From: Flavobacterium pokkalii | GTDB taxonomy: Bacteria; Bacteroidota; Bacteroidia; Flavobacteriales; Flavobacteriaceae | NCBI RefSeq assembly: GCF_014596575.1 | Contig: NZ_NASZ01000011.1 | Location: 1-64,000, forward strand | Direction: 5' to 3' | Length of the DNA stretch: 64,000 bases | Shown here: in pieces, positions 35,100 through 43,830 of the stretch | Layout: the number at the start of each line of letters is the position of its first letter | Numbering within the stretch: position 1 is the first letter of the stretch | Translations under genes and position numbers: made by a program | Notes under the pieces: model-generated | Databases searched by the model: none | The model's input: the letters and a program-made list of their open reading frames with translations, nothing else | Told to the model about the DNA's origin: nothing

Positions 35100-35483
35100 A
35101 TGAGATTTCATACCAGAAAATGGGTTAAGCCCGAAGACTTGAATCCAAATAGAACCTTATTTGGAGGAAAACTTTTATCATGGATTGACGAAGAGTTAGC
35201 ATTATATTCAATTATTCAATTTGAGAATTCAAAAGTGGTAACTAAATATTTCTCCGAAATAAATTTTACCAGTTCTGCTAAAGAAGGTGATATTATTGAA
35301 ATAGGAATTGATGTGGTTCATTTTGGAACTACTTCAATTACCTTAGAATGTGAAGTACGAAATATGATGACAAGAGAAACCATTATTACAATTGACAAAG
35401 CAGTAATGGTTAATTTAGGACCAGACGGCAAACCTAAAGCACATGGAAAAACAGAAATAGAATTTGTTAAAAACAGATTGTAA
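35100..35483 (+). CDS. Acyl-CoA thioesterase, YciA-like hotdog fold, 127 aa
   Basis: A single hotdog domain with the signature NPNRTLFGGKLLSWIDEELALYS, in which the Asp is catalytic, followed by the long strands YFSEINFTSSAKEGDIIEIG and TSITLECEVRN. Relatives hydrolyse acyl-CoA to free CoA and acid in the cytosol. Length fits the one-domain family. A 14-bp inverted repeat follows the stop. No operon partner. Confidence 0.9.
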   Translation: MRFHTRKWVKPEDLNPNRTLFGGKLLSWIDEELALYSIIQFENSKVVTKYFSEINFTSSAKEGDIIEIGIDVVHFGTTSITLECEVRNMMTRETIITIDKAVMVNLGPDGKPKAHGKTEIEFVKNRL

Positions 35484-35486
35484 TAA

Positions 35487-35526
35487 TTGCAACAGATTAA
35501 AATTAAAAACAATTAATCTGTTGCAA
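35487..35526. repeat. Perfect inverted repeat between convergent genes
   Basis: 35487-35500 and 35513-35526 are perfect 14-bp reverse complements (TTGCAACAGATTAA type) with a 12-nt loop. It lies between the convergent thioesterase and membrane-protein genes and could act as a two-way terminator, though a clear T run is lacking on both sides. Confidence 0.65.
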
Positions 35527-35537
35527 AATCTATTCAA

Positions 35538-35813
35538 TTAACAATATTTCTTTTCAACATAAAAAGTTCCAAAAGGTAATAAGGAAGCAATCAATATGAT
35601 TCCAAAATCTTTTACATTCCAATTTTGTGGTGTTTTTAATAAAAAAGCCAAAATAATATAACCAATAAACAATACCCCATGTGACATGCCAATTGGAAAC
35701 AGCAAACTATGGTAAAGTTCAAAATTATTAGGCTTTATAAAAAGCATATTGGTAAAAAGTACCAAATAAGATATCCCTTCAAGGATGGCAGTTATTTTAA
35801 AAGTTTTAAGCAT
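35538..35813 (-). CDS. DUF3817 membrane protein, 91 aa
   Basis: A small inner-membrane protein with three hydrophobic helices (about residues 8-27, 40-57 and 65-82). The pattern FKITAILEGISYLVLFTNMLF...GMSHGVLFIGYIILAFLL matches DUF3817, a domain of unknown function also found fused in some transporters. The Glu in the first helix and the GMSHG motif in the second are the usual conserved parts. It is monocistronic. Confidence 0.8.
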   Translation of the reverse strand: MLKTFKITAILEGISYLVLFTNMLFIKPNNFELYHSLLFPIGMSHGVLFIGYIILAFLLKTPQNWNVKDFGIILIASLLPFGTFYVEKKYC

Positions 35814-35883
35814 AAGTGATTTATTTTATAGTCAAAAGTAAGTAATAACATTTGTTTTATGGCTATTAACCACTAAAGTAATT

Positions 35884-35891
35884 TACATTTG
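35884..35891 (+). promoter_or_regulatory. Candidate -7 box
   Basis: TACATTTG, 19 bp before the ATG of the gene at 35911, fits TAnnTTTG. The nearest TTTG upstream is too far to be a normal -33. Confidence 0.45.
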
Positions 35892-35910
35892 CAATCATAA
35901 AATTTTTATA

Positions 35911-36429
35911 ATGAGCAAAAGGGATTTAAAAAAGTATTTAGGCGAATTAGACAAAGACCAACTTCAGGAACAACTGATGGAACTTTATGAAAAATTTGCG
36001 GTTGTAAAAGAATATTACGACTTTGTTTTTAATCCAAAAGAAGAAAAACGTTTGCAGGAAGCCAAGCTCAAAATTTCCAACGAATATTTTCCGATGGGAA
36101 AAACTAAAAAAGCTAAAATGCGTCGTTCAGTAGCCCAAAAGTTCATCAAACATTTTACAACTCTTGGCGTAGATCCTTTTGTTATTGCTGATATAATGCT
36201 CTACAATATTGAAATTGCGCAGACTTTTTCGGCAGAAAACTCCATTAAACAGGAAGCTTTTTATAAAAGTATGCTCAATTCTTTTGATCAGGCAGTTCAA
36301 TTTTTAATTAAAAATGGCATTTTGAGTGAATTTAGAAGCCGTTTGAATGCAATATTTCAGGAAACAATCGAGCAAAAATGGAAAAATAAGAAAGATTTTT
36401 TGCAGATTATAGCGCAAATTAACGATTGA
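35911..36429 (+). CDS. DUF6155-like helical protein, 172 aa
   Basis: A basic, all-helical cytoplasmic protein opening MSKRDLKKYLGELDKDQLQEQLMELYEKFAVVKEYYDF. From memory this matches DUF6155, a Bacteroidota-wide family with no known function. The stretch KTKKAKMRRSVAQKFIKHF is strongly basic and could touch nucleic acid, but nothing more can be said. It is 105 bp upstream of a DEAD/DEAH helicase on the same strand, which has its own likely promoter. Confidence 0.7.
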   Translation: MSKRDLKKYLGELDKDQLQEQLMELYEKFAVVKEYYDFVFNPKEEKRLQEAKLKISNEYFPMGKTKKAKMRRSVAQKFIKHFTTLGVDPFVIADIMLYNIEIAQTFSAENSIKQEAFYKSMLNSFDQAVQFLIKNGILSEFRSRLNAIFQETIEQKWKNKKDFLQIIAQIND

Positions 36430-36506
36430 GAGGCTTGTAAATCAAATTATTTCAAATTGAGTTAATAATTTAAATTAAATATAACAAGATAACTGTTTTT
36501 TAACCG

Positions 36507-36514
36507 TATTTTTG
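36507..36514 (+). promoter_or_regulatory. Candidate -7 box of the helicase operon
   Basis: TATTTTTG matches TAnnTTTG and lies 20 bp before the ATG at 36535. No clear -33 element. Confidence 0.45.
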
Positions 36515-36534
36515 CAAAAATTCAACAAAAACAA

Positions 36535-38085
36535 ATGTTCGAAAGTACGATAGAAATAGAAAAGGAAGAAAAAAAAGAACTTTATGCTTACCAGCAGGGG
36601 GATATCGACGCGATTTTTGAGCGTATTGATAACGGACCTGAAAAACACCATTTATTATACCAACTGCCTACCGGAGGTGGAAAAACCGTAATATTCTCAG
36701 AAATAGTTCGCCGTTACCTGTCCAAGCACAATAAGAAAGTTGTGGTACTAACTCACCGAATTGAGCTGTGCAAACAAACTTCTAAAATGTTGAAAGGTTT
36801 TGGGGTTAAAAATAAAATTATCAATTCTAAAGTTAAAGATTTGCCGGATCAGGACGAGTTTTCCTGCTTCGTGGCGATGGTCGAAACTTTAAAAAACCGT
36901 ATTAATGACGAAAAACTGATATTAGACAATATTGGTTTAGTTATTATTGACGAAGCGCACTATAATTCGTTTAGAAAATTATTAAATTCTTTTGCGAATG
37001 CTTTTATATTAGGAGTAACGGCAACTCCGTTAAGTTCTAATATAAAATTACCAATGAATCAAAGTTATGACGAATTAATCGTTGGAGACACCATTGGTTC
37101 ATTAATAGATAAAGGCTTTTTGGCACGCGCCACTACTTACAGCTATGATGTAGGTTTGACTTCATTAAAAGTAGGAATCAATGGAGATTATACCGTAAAA
37201 TCTTCGGATGATTTATATACCAATACCCTAATGCAGGAAAAATTACTGCATGCTTATACCGAAAGATCTTTAGGAAAGAAAACCTTAATTTTTAATAATG
37301 GTATCAATACTTCGTTGTATGTATATGATACTTTCAGAGAAGCGGGTTATGAAATTCGTCACCTGGATAACACCAGCAGTAACGAGGAAAGAAAGGAAAT
37401 TTTACATTGGTTTAAGCATACGAAAGATGCTATTTTAACTTCGGTTGGAATCTTAACAACCGGTTTTGACGAACCAACGGTAGAAACGATTATTTTAAAT
37501 CGTGCTACGAAATCCTTGACGTTGTATTTCCAAATGATTGGTCGTGGTTCGCGAAAATTACCTCATAAAGATGAATTTACCGTTATCGACTTAGGAAATA
37601 ATGCTGCTCGTTTTGGTTTGTGGAGCGAGCCGGTTAACTGGCAACACATTTTTAAATCACCTGAATTTTATTTGGAAAATTTACGTGACGATGCCGAAAT
37701 CGAGATGTATTTTAAATACAGCATGCCACCTGAATTGAGAGCTAAGTTTCCTAATACCGAAGACGTAACTTTTGATGTAGATGAAGAACATAAATTAGCT
37801 ATCAAACAAAATTTACGTTCTAAAGTGGTTTTGGATAAATCTCTGGATCAACATGCAATCATGTGTGTCTATAACACCGAAACTTTGCAGGAAGCCAAGT
37901 TATTGTCTAAAGAATTAGACGATGATATTGAATGCCGAATTAAGCGTTATGCCAAATGTTTAAGTCAGTGTAGTAAAAACTACCGCGAATGGCTGGTGGA
38001 TGATTACAAACAAAAATTGACTTTGTTAATCGGGAAAAAGTATCGTGAAAAGATCATGAACGAACCTGATGAAGACGAAGATTAA
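36535..38085 (+). CDS. DEAD/DEAH-box superfamily 2 helicase, 516 aa
   Basis: Two RecA-like domains. Domain 1 has Walker A PTGGGKT (Lys50), VVLTHRIELCKQT and Walker B DEAH at residues 139-142, with motif III in GVTATPL. Domain 2 has TLIFNNGINTS, LTSVGILTTGFDEPTVETIIL and the arginine-finger motif QMIGRGSR. This is the UvrB/type III restriction-like SF2 group (COG1061). The C-terminal ~120 residues are family-specific and carry four Cys residues (MCVYN, ECRIKRYAKCLSQC), perhaps a metal site. It is followed after 22 bp by an RNA-helicase gene. Its substrate, DNA or RNA, is not evident. Confidence 0.9.
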   Translation: MFESTIEIEKEEKKELYAYQQGDIDAIFERIDNGPEKHHLLYQLPTGGGKTVIFSEIVRRYLSKHNKKVVVLTHRIELCKQTSKMLKGFGVKNKIINSKVKDLPDQDEFSCFVAMVETLKNRINDEKLILDNIGLVIIDEAHYNSFRKLLNSFANAFILGVTATPLSSNIKLPMNQSYDELIVGDTIGSLIDKGFLARATTYSYDVGLTSLKVGINGDYTVKSSDDLYTNTLMQEKLLHAYTERSLGKKTLIFNNGINTSLYVYDTFREAGYEIRHLDNTSSNEERKEILHWFKHTKDAILTSVGILTTGFDEPTVETIILNRATKSLTLYFQMIGRGSRKLPHKDEFTVIDLGNNAARFGLWSEPVNWQHIFKSPEFYLENLRDDAEIEMYFKYSMPPELRAKFPNTEDVTFDVDEEHKLAIKQNLRSKVVLDKSLDQHAIMCVYNTETLQEAKLLSKELDDDIECRIKRYAKCLSQCSKNYREWLVDDYKQKLTLLIGKKYREKIMNEPDEDED

Positions 38086-38107
38086 TCATTAAAAACAAAA
38101 CAAACTA

Positions 38108-39448
38108 ATGTCCAAAAGATTCTCAGATTTAGGAATTTCAGCCACTTTACTTCAATCTTTAAACGATTTGAATATTGTGACGCCTACAGCTATTCAGGAA
38201 CAGGCGATTCCTTTGCTTTTAGCAAATGAAAATGATTTGGTGGGATTGGCTAAAACGGGAACAGGAAAAACAGCTGCTTTTGGATTACCTATTTTGCAAC
38301 TCATTGATAGTTCTAAACCGGTAATTCAGGCTGTAATTTTAGTTCCAACCAGAGAATTAGGACATCAGGTTTTTAAAAATTTAGAGGCTTTTGCCCAAAA
38401 AACACCGGAAATTTCAATAGCTGCTACTTGTGGCGGAATTCCAATTAAACCACAAATCGAAAGATTGAGTCAGCCTACACATATTTTAGTGGCGACTCCG
38501 GGGCGTTTGATTGATTTATTGCAACGAAAAGCCTTAAGTTTAAAAGAAACTCAATTTTTAGTACTGGATGAAGCCGATGAAATGGTAAGTGTTTTAAAAG
38601 AAAGTTTAGACGAAATTGTCGCTGAACTGCCTAAAAAACACCGTACATATTTATTTTCAGCAACAATGCCCGGTACCATCAAGCAATTGATTCAAAATTA
38701 TTTGCATAAAAATGTTGTGCAAATAAGTGCCGAAACAGAAACCCTGACTAATCCGGGAATTGACCATCAGTATATTGTAGTCGATCCGATTGAAAAACTG
38801 GAATTTTTAATGCATTTTTTGAATTCCAGAGAAGGCGAACGTGGTATTATTTTCTGCAAAACCAAAGCAGCAGTAAACAAACTGGCTAAAAATTTAGCCA
38901 TTAATCGTTTTTCTTCAGGCGCTTTACACGGAAGTCTGACACAGGGAATTCGTGACCGAATTATGGAACAATTTCGCGAAGGACATATCAAAATATTAGT
39001 CGCAACCGATTTAGCTGCCAGAGGAATCGACGTCAAAGACATTGCTTATGTGGTTCATTATCATTTGCCGGATACCTATGAAAATTATGTTCACCGTAGC
39101 GGTAGAACGGCAAGGGCAGGAGCCAGAGGATTAGCGTTAACTGTTATTCAGCCGGAAGAAGAAATAGAAATTGCTGATTTTGAACAGGAATTAGGAATTC
39201 AGTTTAAAGTTTTTGCAAAACCTTCAACGTCAAGCATTGAAGATAATAACACTTTGCTTTGGGCGAAACAAATTTTTAAAACCAAGCCCAATCATGAGCT
39301 TGATGCCGAACTAAAAACAAAAATTAAAACGGTCTTTCATCATTTAACCAAAGATGAACTGATTGAAAAAATACTAGCGCACCATTTGTTGAATAACAAA
39401 AACCAGCCAACAGAAAAACCAGAAAAAAAACAAAAACGAAAGAACTAA
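38108..39448 (+). CDS. DEAD-box RNA helicase, RhlE/DbpA-like, 446 aa
   Basis: All DEAD-box motifs are present: the Q motif (PTAIQEQAIP), Walker A AKTGTGKT (Lys54), PTRELGHQ, DEAD at 154-157, SAT in LFSATMPG, and HRSGRTARAG in domain 2. After ~375 residues comes a short tail ending in a basic KQKRKN. The DbpA-type RNA-binding domain is not visible, although the ~70 residues before the tail could hold a small fold. Likely role: ribosome assembly or mRNA remodelling, especially in the cold. It follows the SF2 helicase by 22 bp. Confidence 0.93.
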   Translation: MSKRFSDLGISATLLQSLNDLNIVTPTAIQEQAIPLLLANENDLVGLAKTGTGKTAAFGLPILQLIDSSKPVIQAVILVPTRELGHQVFKNLEAFAQKTPEISIAATCGGIPIKPQIERLSQPTHILVATPGRLIDLLQRKALSLKETQFLVLDEADEMVSVLKESLDEIVAELPKKHRTYLFSATMPGTIKQLIQNYLHKNVVQISAETETLTNPGIDHQYIVVDPIEKLEFLMHFLNSREGERGIIFCKTKAAVNKLAKNLAINRFSSGALHGSLTQGIRDRIMEQFREGHIKILVATDLAARGIDVKDIAYVVHYHLPDTYENYVHRSGRTARAGARGLALTVIQPEEEIEIADFEQELGIQFKVFAKPSTSSIEDNNTLLWAKQIFKTKPNHELDAELKTKIKTVFHHLTKDELIEKILAHHLLNNKNQPTEKPEKKQKRKN

Positions 39449-39508
39449 AAACAAACAAAGCATCTTTTGACAACGAACAAAAGATGTCATTTTAAAATTG
39501 TAAAAATC

Positions 39509-40789
39509 ATGGAAATCGTAATTATCGGAGGCGGTTTTGCAGGAATGAATCTGGCAAAAGAACTATTGAATCAGGATGGAGTACATGTTACTTTGGTTGA
39601 TAAAAATAACTACAATTTTTTCCCACCACTTATTTATCAGGTAGCAACTGCCTATTTAGAGCCATCAAGTATCAGTTATCCATTTAGAAAATTTTTCGCA
39701 GGAAAAAAGAATCTTCAATTTCGTTTAGGCGAATTAATCGAAGTGGTTCCTGCTGAAAACAAAGTGATTCTTAGTAACGGCGAATTAAAATACGATCAAT
39801 TGGTTTTTGCAACAGGAGCAGAGACGAGTTATTTTGGAATGGAAAATGTAAAAAAGAATGCCATTCCAATGAAAACCCTGAACGATGCCATCGTAATGCG
39901 TAATACGCTTTTAAAAAATCTGGAAAAAGCAGCGATTACTAAAGATATTCGTAAACGTCGAAAATTACTAACAATTGTAGTTGCCGGTGGAGGGCCTACA
40001 GGAGTTGAAATTTCAGGAATGTTTGCCGAAATGCGTAAAAATATTCTTTTAAAAGAATATCCTGAACTGGAAACTACTGCCAGTAATATTTATTTGGTGG
40101 ATGGTGCTCCGGCATTGTTGACACCTATGAGCAAGCAGTCTCAGGAAGATACTTACAAAGCTATTACCGATTTAGGTGTAGTAGTAAAACTGAATAATAA
40201 CGTAGTGGATTATGTAGATGACACTGTTCATTTTGCCAACGGAGAAACTATTCAAACGAAAAACTTAATTTGGGCTGCCGGAGTTACAGCGCGCGAATTT
40301 AAAGGACTTCCTGCTGATTCTTACGGACGTGGAAAACGTTTAAAAACGGATGCCTTTAATAAAATTGAAGGAACGGCTAACATTTTTGCTATTGGCGACA
40401 CCTGTATTCAATTTAACGATGAAGCTTTCCCTGGCGGACATCCGCAAGTGGCTCAGGTTGCTATTCAACAAGGGGTGAATTTGGCTAAAAACTTTAAAAA
40501 TGCTATGCAACAAAAAGCTTTGGTTCCTTTTAAATATGTTGATAAAGGATCGATGGCTATCATTGGAAAAGCAAAAGCGGTGGTTGATTTACCAAAACCA
40601 AAAATGCATTTCAAAGGTACATTTGCCTGGATGATTTGGTTATTTATTCACCTTATTTCGTTGATTACATATCGAAATAAAGTAAAAACATTCTACAACT
40701 GGATGATTGCTTATTTCGCCAAAGACAATTCTCTGCGAATGATTATCCGTCCGGATAAAAAAATAAAAACAGAAGATGTTGCAAAATAA
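39509..40789 (+). CDS. NDH-2-like NADH:quinone oxidoreductase, 426 aa
   Basis: A single-subunit flavoprotein dehydrogenase. The FAD site VIIGGGFAGMNLAKEL opens the protein, and the NADH site is VVAGGGPTGVEISG. The second FAD motif is IFAIGDTCIQ, with the quinone-site type AQVAIQQG after it. The C-terminal ~70 residues hold a hydrophobic helix (FAWMIWLFIHLISLI) and a basic tail that should anchor it on the cytoplasmic face. I chose the ATG at 39509 because it starts right at the FAD motif; an upstream in-frame ATG adds 14 non-conserved residues. A strong terminator follows. Confidence 0.92.
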   Translation: MEIVIIGGGFAGMNLAKELLNQDGVHVTLVDKNNYNFFPPLIYQVATAYLEPSSISYPFRKFFAGKKNLQFRLGELIEVVPAENKVILSNGELKYDQLVFATGAETSYFGMENVKKNAIPMKTLNDAIVMRNTLLKNLEKAAITKDIRKRRKLLTIVVAGGGPTGVEISGMFAEMRKNILLKEYPELETTASNIYLVDGAPALLTPMSKQSQEDTYKAITDLGVVVKLNNNVVDYVDDTVHFANGETIQTKNLIWAAGVTAREFKGLPADSYGRGKRLKTDAFNKIEGTANIFAIGDTCIQFNDEAFPGGHPQVAQVAIQQGVNLAKNFKNAMQQKALVPFKYVDKGSMAIIGKAKAVVDLPKPKMHFKGTFAWMIWLFIHLISLITYRNKVKTFYNWMIAYFAKDNSLRMIIRPDKKIKTEDVAK

Positions 40790-40807
40790 TTTTCTGCCAG
40801 GAATATC

Positions 40808-40837
40808 AAAACCGATGCAAATTGTATCGGTTTTTTT
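40808..40837 (+). terminator. Terminator after the NDH-2 gene
   Basis: A perfect 9-bp stem AAAACCGAT/ATCGGTTTT (40808-40816 with 40826-40834) runs into a T tract, 19 bp after the stop codon. Confidence 0.85.
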
Positions 40838-41051
40838 ATGGTCTTTTTTTACTAAAAATCTTCTTTTGAGGAAGTATAGCAAAATAACAGTAGTACAAAA
40901 ATCTTGAAATCCTGATGAAAGAGGTATCTCGTTAAATTGTCTATTTAAAGCTTTTTTTAACTGGAAGAACAAATCTAAAGGATAGCGCGGAAATTCTTTC
41001 CGTGTCCACAAAGATGATTAAATAAAATAATTACTTTGTAGAATTATTGAA

Positions 41052-41164
41052 TGAGATTCCTCCTTCGTCGGAATGACAAACTAGGTGGTTTTTCTTTATG
41101 CAAAAAAACATTTTTATAGTAGCTTCAACTTCAATCTTGTCATTCCGACGAAGGAGGAATCTCA
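41052..41164. repeat. Perfect 28-bp inverted repeat, 57-nt spacer
   Basis: 41052-41079 and 41137-41164 are perfect reverse complements; the arm contains TCCTCCTTCGTCGGAATGAC. The 487-bp gap between the NDH-2 gene and the Nudix regulator is otherwise free of convincing genes. A second, diverged unit (GATTGC...CGCAATGAC) follows at about 41215-41242 and resembles the unit before hisA. I read these as copies of a dispersed intergenic repeat family, possibly in mobile pairs. Confidence 0.85.
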
Positions 41165-41276
41165 TCAAGTTACTTACATAAAGCATTGCCTAAGCTTTCT
41201 GGAATTACTAAGTGTGATTGCCACGCTATCGCTCGCAATGACTATTAAATCAGTAAAATCTACGGCTAAAAAAAAT

Positions 41277-42032
41277 TTAAATATTAATCAAATAACTCTC
41301 TTTGTATATTTTTTGATACACATCTTTACTGAACATATACAATTGAGATGGTTTTTTAGAAACACCTGTTTGTTTTTCATCCAGCGCAATGATGTATTTT
41401 TTGGTAATTAATTTTCTTCTGAAATTTCTGTTGTCAATTTCCACGCCCAAGATGGCTTCAAAAGTATCCTGTAATTCTTTTATGGTAAATTTATCCGCCA
41501 ACAATTCAAAAACAATCGGTTTGTACAATACTTTTTCTTTCAAGTCAGCATAAGCTTCATTGATAATTTTTTGATGATCAAAACCCAGTTCAGGCAATTG
41601 ATTCACCGGAAACCATTTGGGTTTATAAGGATTGTTTTCCAACTGAAAAGCATCTGTAGGTAACAATACATAATAAGCGATTGTGATGGTTCTTCGGTTG
41701 AAATGCTCGTTTTGAGCCCAAATAATATCTTTTTCATTCTTCAAACGATTCGGATCACCAAAAACCTTGAATTGTTTTTTATATAAATGCTCTAAACCGG
41801 TCAATTCTTTCAAAACCCGATTAGCCGTATCGTCAATAGTTTCATTTTCAAAAGTGTGAAATCCTCTCAAAACATAATCATTCACCGCAGGAACTTCTGA
41901 ATCTTCTAATTTTAAAAATCGTTCAATAAGTAAAACATTTAAGGATTTGCTGTTCTTGTCAAATCCAAAAATAACACAGTCAACAGAGATATTAGGGATT
42001 ATTTCGGTCTGGATATTTAAAGTGGTACTCAT
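41277..42032 (-). CDS. Nudix-domain transcriptional regulator (NrtR/AraR type), 251 aa
   Basis: Residues ~15-165 are a Nudix fold and the last ~80 residues a winged helix (FTIKELQDTFEAILGVEIDNRNFRRKLI). The Nudix box is degenerate: the segment RGFHTFENETIDDTANRVLKELTGL keeps the outline but has RV and KEL where catalytic RE and EE should be. This suggests ligand sensing without hydrolysis, as in NrtR/AraR regulators. It is transcribed away from a sugar operon across a 304-bp gap with a palindrome, so it probably represses or activates that operon in response to a sugar or sugar phosphate (inference). Confidence 0.88.
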   Translation of the reverse strand: MSTTLNIQTEIIPNISVDCVIFGFDKNSKSLNVLLIERFLKLEDSEVPAVNDYVLRGFHTFENETIDDTANRVLKELTGLEHLYKKQFKVFGDPNRLKNEKDIIWAQNEHFNRRTITIAYYVLLPTDAFQLENNPYKPKWFPVNQLPELGFDHQKIINEAYADLKEKVLYKPIVFELLADKFTIKELQDTFEAILGVEIDNRNFRRKLITKKYIIALDEKQTGVSKKPSQLYMFSKDVYQKIYKESYLINI

Positions 42033-42194
42033 TCGTATCAGATATAAATCAGTTTAGTAATTGTACAAATTTAACGATTAATTTTTAATAACAGCTTTCG
42101 TATACTTCTTTATTTTTACAAATAAACGTCTAAAAAACGCTATAATAATTAACTTAGAATTTATAATTATTTCAATAGTTATATATACTATATC

Positions 42195-42220
42195 TGTAAT
42201 ATATGTTTTATAATATTACA
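42195..42220. promoter_or_regulatory. Candidate operator palindrome of the Nudix regulator
   Basis: TGTAATAT (42195-42202) and ATATTACA (42213-42220) form a perfect 8-bp inverted repeat with a 10-bp centre, about 30 bp upstream of the sugar-operon promoter. A weaker split pair AAACGTC (42124-42130) / GACGTTT (42297-42303) brackets the promoter too. Position makes either a plausible site; neither is proven. Confidence 0.45.
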
Positions 42221-42249
42221 AAATATCAAAAAAATTGCCTGTTTTTTTG

Positions 42250-42278
42250 TTTGATATAAAAATAAAATTATACATTTG
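42250..42278 (+). promoter_or_regulatory. Consensus promoter of the sugar operon
   Basis: TTTG (42250-42253), a 17-bp spacer and TACATTTG (42271-42278) fit the Bacteroidota -33/-7 consensus very well. The porin ATG lies 58 bp after the -7 box. The rest of the 304-bp gap is very AT-rich and holds no ORF of note. Confidence 0.75.
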
Positions 42279-42336
42279 AAAAATAATAGTCAAAATGACG
42301 TTTAATAAATTTTCATTCTAAAACCAAAAAAGAAGC

Positions 42337-43755
42337 ATGGAAAAAATTAGTAAATTAGGTTATCCTGATGTGGTTAAAAACATTTTTTGGATGATGGTTG
42401 TATGTAGTATGATGATGAAAATGAATGCACAAGTGGTGATAACTAATTCTAATTTTTCACTCGGAACTACAGGTCGAATTGGAGTAGGGCTTTCGCCAAA
42501 CGGAGAAGGGAATATGTGGAAACCTTTAAATCTTTCGGGACAGGGGTCTTTAGGAGGTCGTATGGAACAAACGGATTACATCGATTTATTGCCGGCGATT
42601 CATTTTACACCTAAAAAAATTGGTGGCGACAGTACTAATGTTACTTTTCAGGTGCGATTAGGGATGTATTCGGCTAACGGACAATTTGTTGGCAATGTTA
42701 GCAGTCGCTCTAATAACGGACTGACTTTTATTCTACCGGAAGCTTATGTAGAAGCAACTAATATTCTGGGAAGCAAATGGTTAGCTTGGGCGGGTTCCCG
42801 TTTTCGCAGGTATAATGACATTCACATTAGCGATTATTTTTATTTTGACGACCATTCGTCACAAGGATTTGGGGTAAAATATAAAAATACCGAGTTAACG
42901 ATGTTAATGCCTGCATCTGCCGATTCCACCAATGTTTATCCTTATAATTACCAAATTACAGTAGCAGGAGCAACAAATCCGGCTATTCGCCAACGTATGG
43001 TTTGGATTGGAGAACAAAGTATTCATTTGCAAAATAAAGCCGTAATTAAACTTTTAGGAGAGTTTCACTATGTTTCTAAAAATTCGGGTGAAGCCTCTAA
43101 AAATTTCCCCTCTGATAAAGGTTGGGTTGCAGGAATCAAATACAGCAACCCTTTTAAAACGGTTAAACCGGGTTCCTTTAACCAAATTTCTGCCCGTTTC
43201 GGTACTGGAATTGCCAATGGAGGAGATAACGGAAACACATTTACCTGGGCTACTTACGGCGCACCGGATGAAAACGGAAAATACACTAATGCGTATTCGT
43301 TTACCGCCGTAGAACATTTTCTGTTGAATTTATCCAACAAATTCAGCATCAATGGTTACGGTGTTTTTACCAAAAGCAAAGGTGGCTCGGCAAGCAGCAA
43401 TACCGACGAATATTTTAACGGAAACCAACTTTATAATCAAAAAACCGATTTTGTCGTAGGTGTACGCAACTTTTTTTATGTGACCAATTGGTTCCATTTA
43501 ATTCAGGAAGTACATTATGCCGTTAGAAAAGACGGCGACAATCCTGAAGCCAGTATGTGGAAATTTTCATTAGCACCTACCATCGCGCCATTAGGGAATA
43601 GAGATCCCTGGAGCCGTCCTCATATTCGCTTAGTGGCTACCGTTACCCGATACAATGATTATGCCCGAGACCATAATTATTCTCCTTTTTTACAAATTAA
43701 TCAAAAGCGCTGGGGATCTTACATTGGAGTTAAAACCGAATGGTGGCTTTTTTAA
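42337..43755 (+). CDS. Outer-membrane carbohydrate porin, LamB (maltoporin)-like, 472 aa
   Basis: A signal peptide (residues ~1-33, ending MMMKMNAQ) precedes a beta-barrel. Strand-like aromatic-alternating segments occur throughout, and the protein ends ...GVKTEWWLF with a terminal aromatic, as outer-membrane porins do. Segments such as YVEATNILGSKWLAWAGSRFRRYNDIHISDYFYFDDHSSQGFGVKYKNTEL and WSRPHIRLVATVTRYNDYA resemble the maltoporin family. It would admit a mono- or oligosaccharide. It heads the operon with epimerase, kinase and permease and is preceded by a consensus promoter. Confidence 0.85.
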   Translation: MEKISKLGYPDVVKNIFWMMVVCSMMMKMNAQVVITNSNFSLGTTGRIGVGLSPNGEGNMWKPLNLSGQGSLGGRMEQTDYIDLLPAIHFTPKKIGGDSTNVTFQVRLGMYSANGQFVGNVSSRSNNGLTFILPEAYVEATNILGSKWLAWAGSRFRRYNDIHISDYFYFDDHSSQGFGVKYKNTELTMLMPASADSTNVYPYNYQITVAGATNPAIRQRMVWIGEQSIHLQNKAVIKLLGEFHYVSKNSGEASKNFPSDKGWVAGIKYSNPFKTVKPGSFNQISARFGTGIANGGDNGNTFTWATYGAPDENGKYTNAYSFTAVEHFLLNLSNKFSINGYGVFTKSKGGSASSNTDEYFNGNQLYNQKTDFVVGVRNFFYVTNWFHLIQEVHYAVRKDGDNPEASMWKFSLAPTIAPLGNRDPWSRPHIRLVATVTRYNDYARDHNYSPFLQINQKRWGSYIGVKTEWWLF

Positions 43756-43830
43756 AACGTAAACAACTCATTACTTAATAGTTAAATAATAAAACTTAAA
43801 TCTATTTTTTAATTAAAAGAAACATACAAT

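Noticed and set aside
35487..35526. Riboswitch or small RNA at the 14-bp inverted repeat
   Set aside because: It lies between convergent gene ends, has no promoter, and is explained well enough as a 3' hairpin.
40640..41011. Minus-strand ORF of 123 codons overlapping the NDH-2 gene end
   Set aside because: It is mostly antisense to a well-supported gene and to its terminator, with no recognisable domain.
41052..41164. CRISPR array
   Set aside because: Only two inverted copies exist, with no direct repeat-spacer periodicity and no cas genes.
41085..41411. Plus-strand ORF of 108 codons
   Set aside because: It runs through one arm of the 28-bp inverted repeat and antisense into the Nudix gene; its composition reflects repeat sequence.
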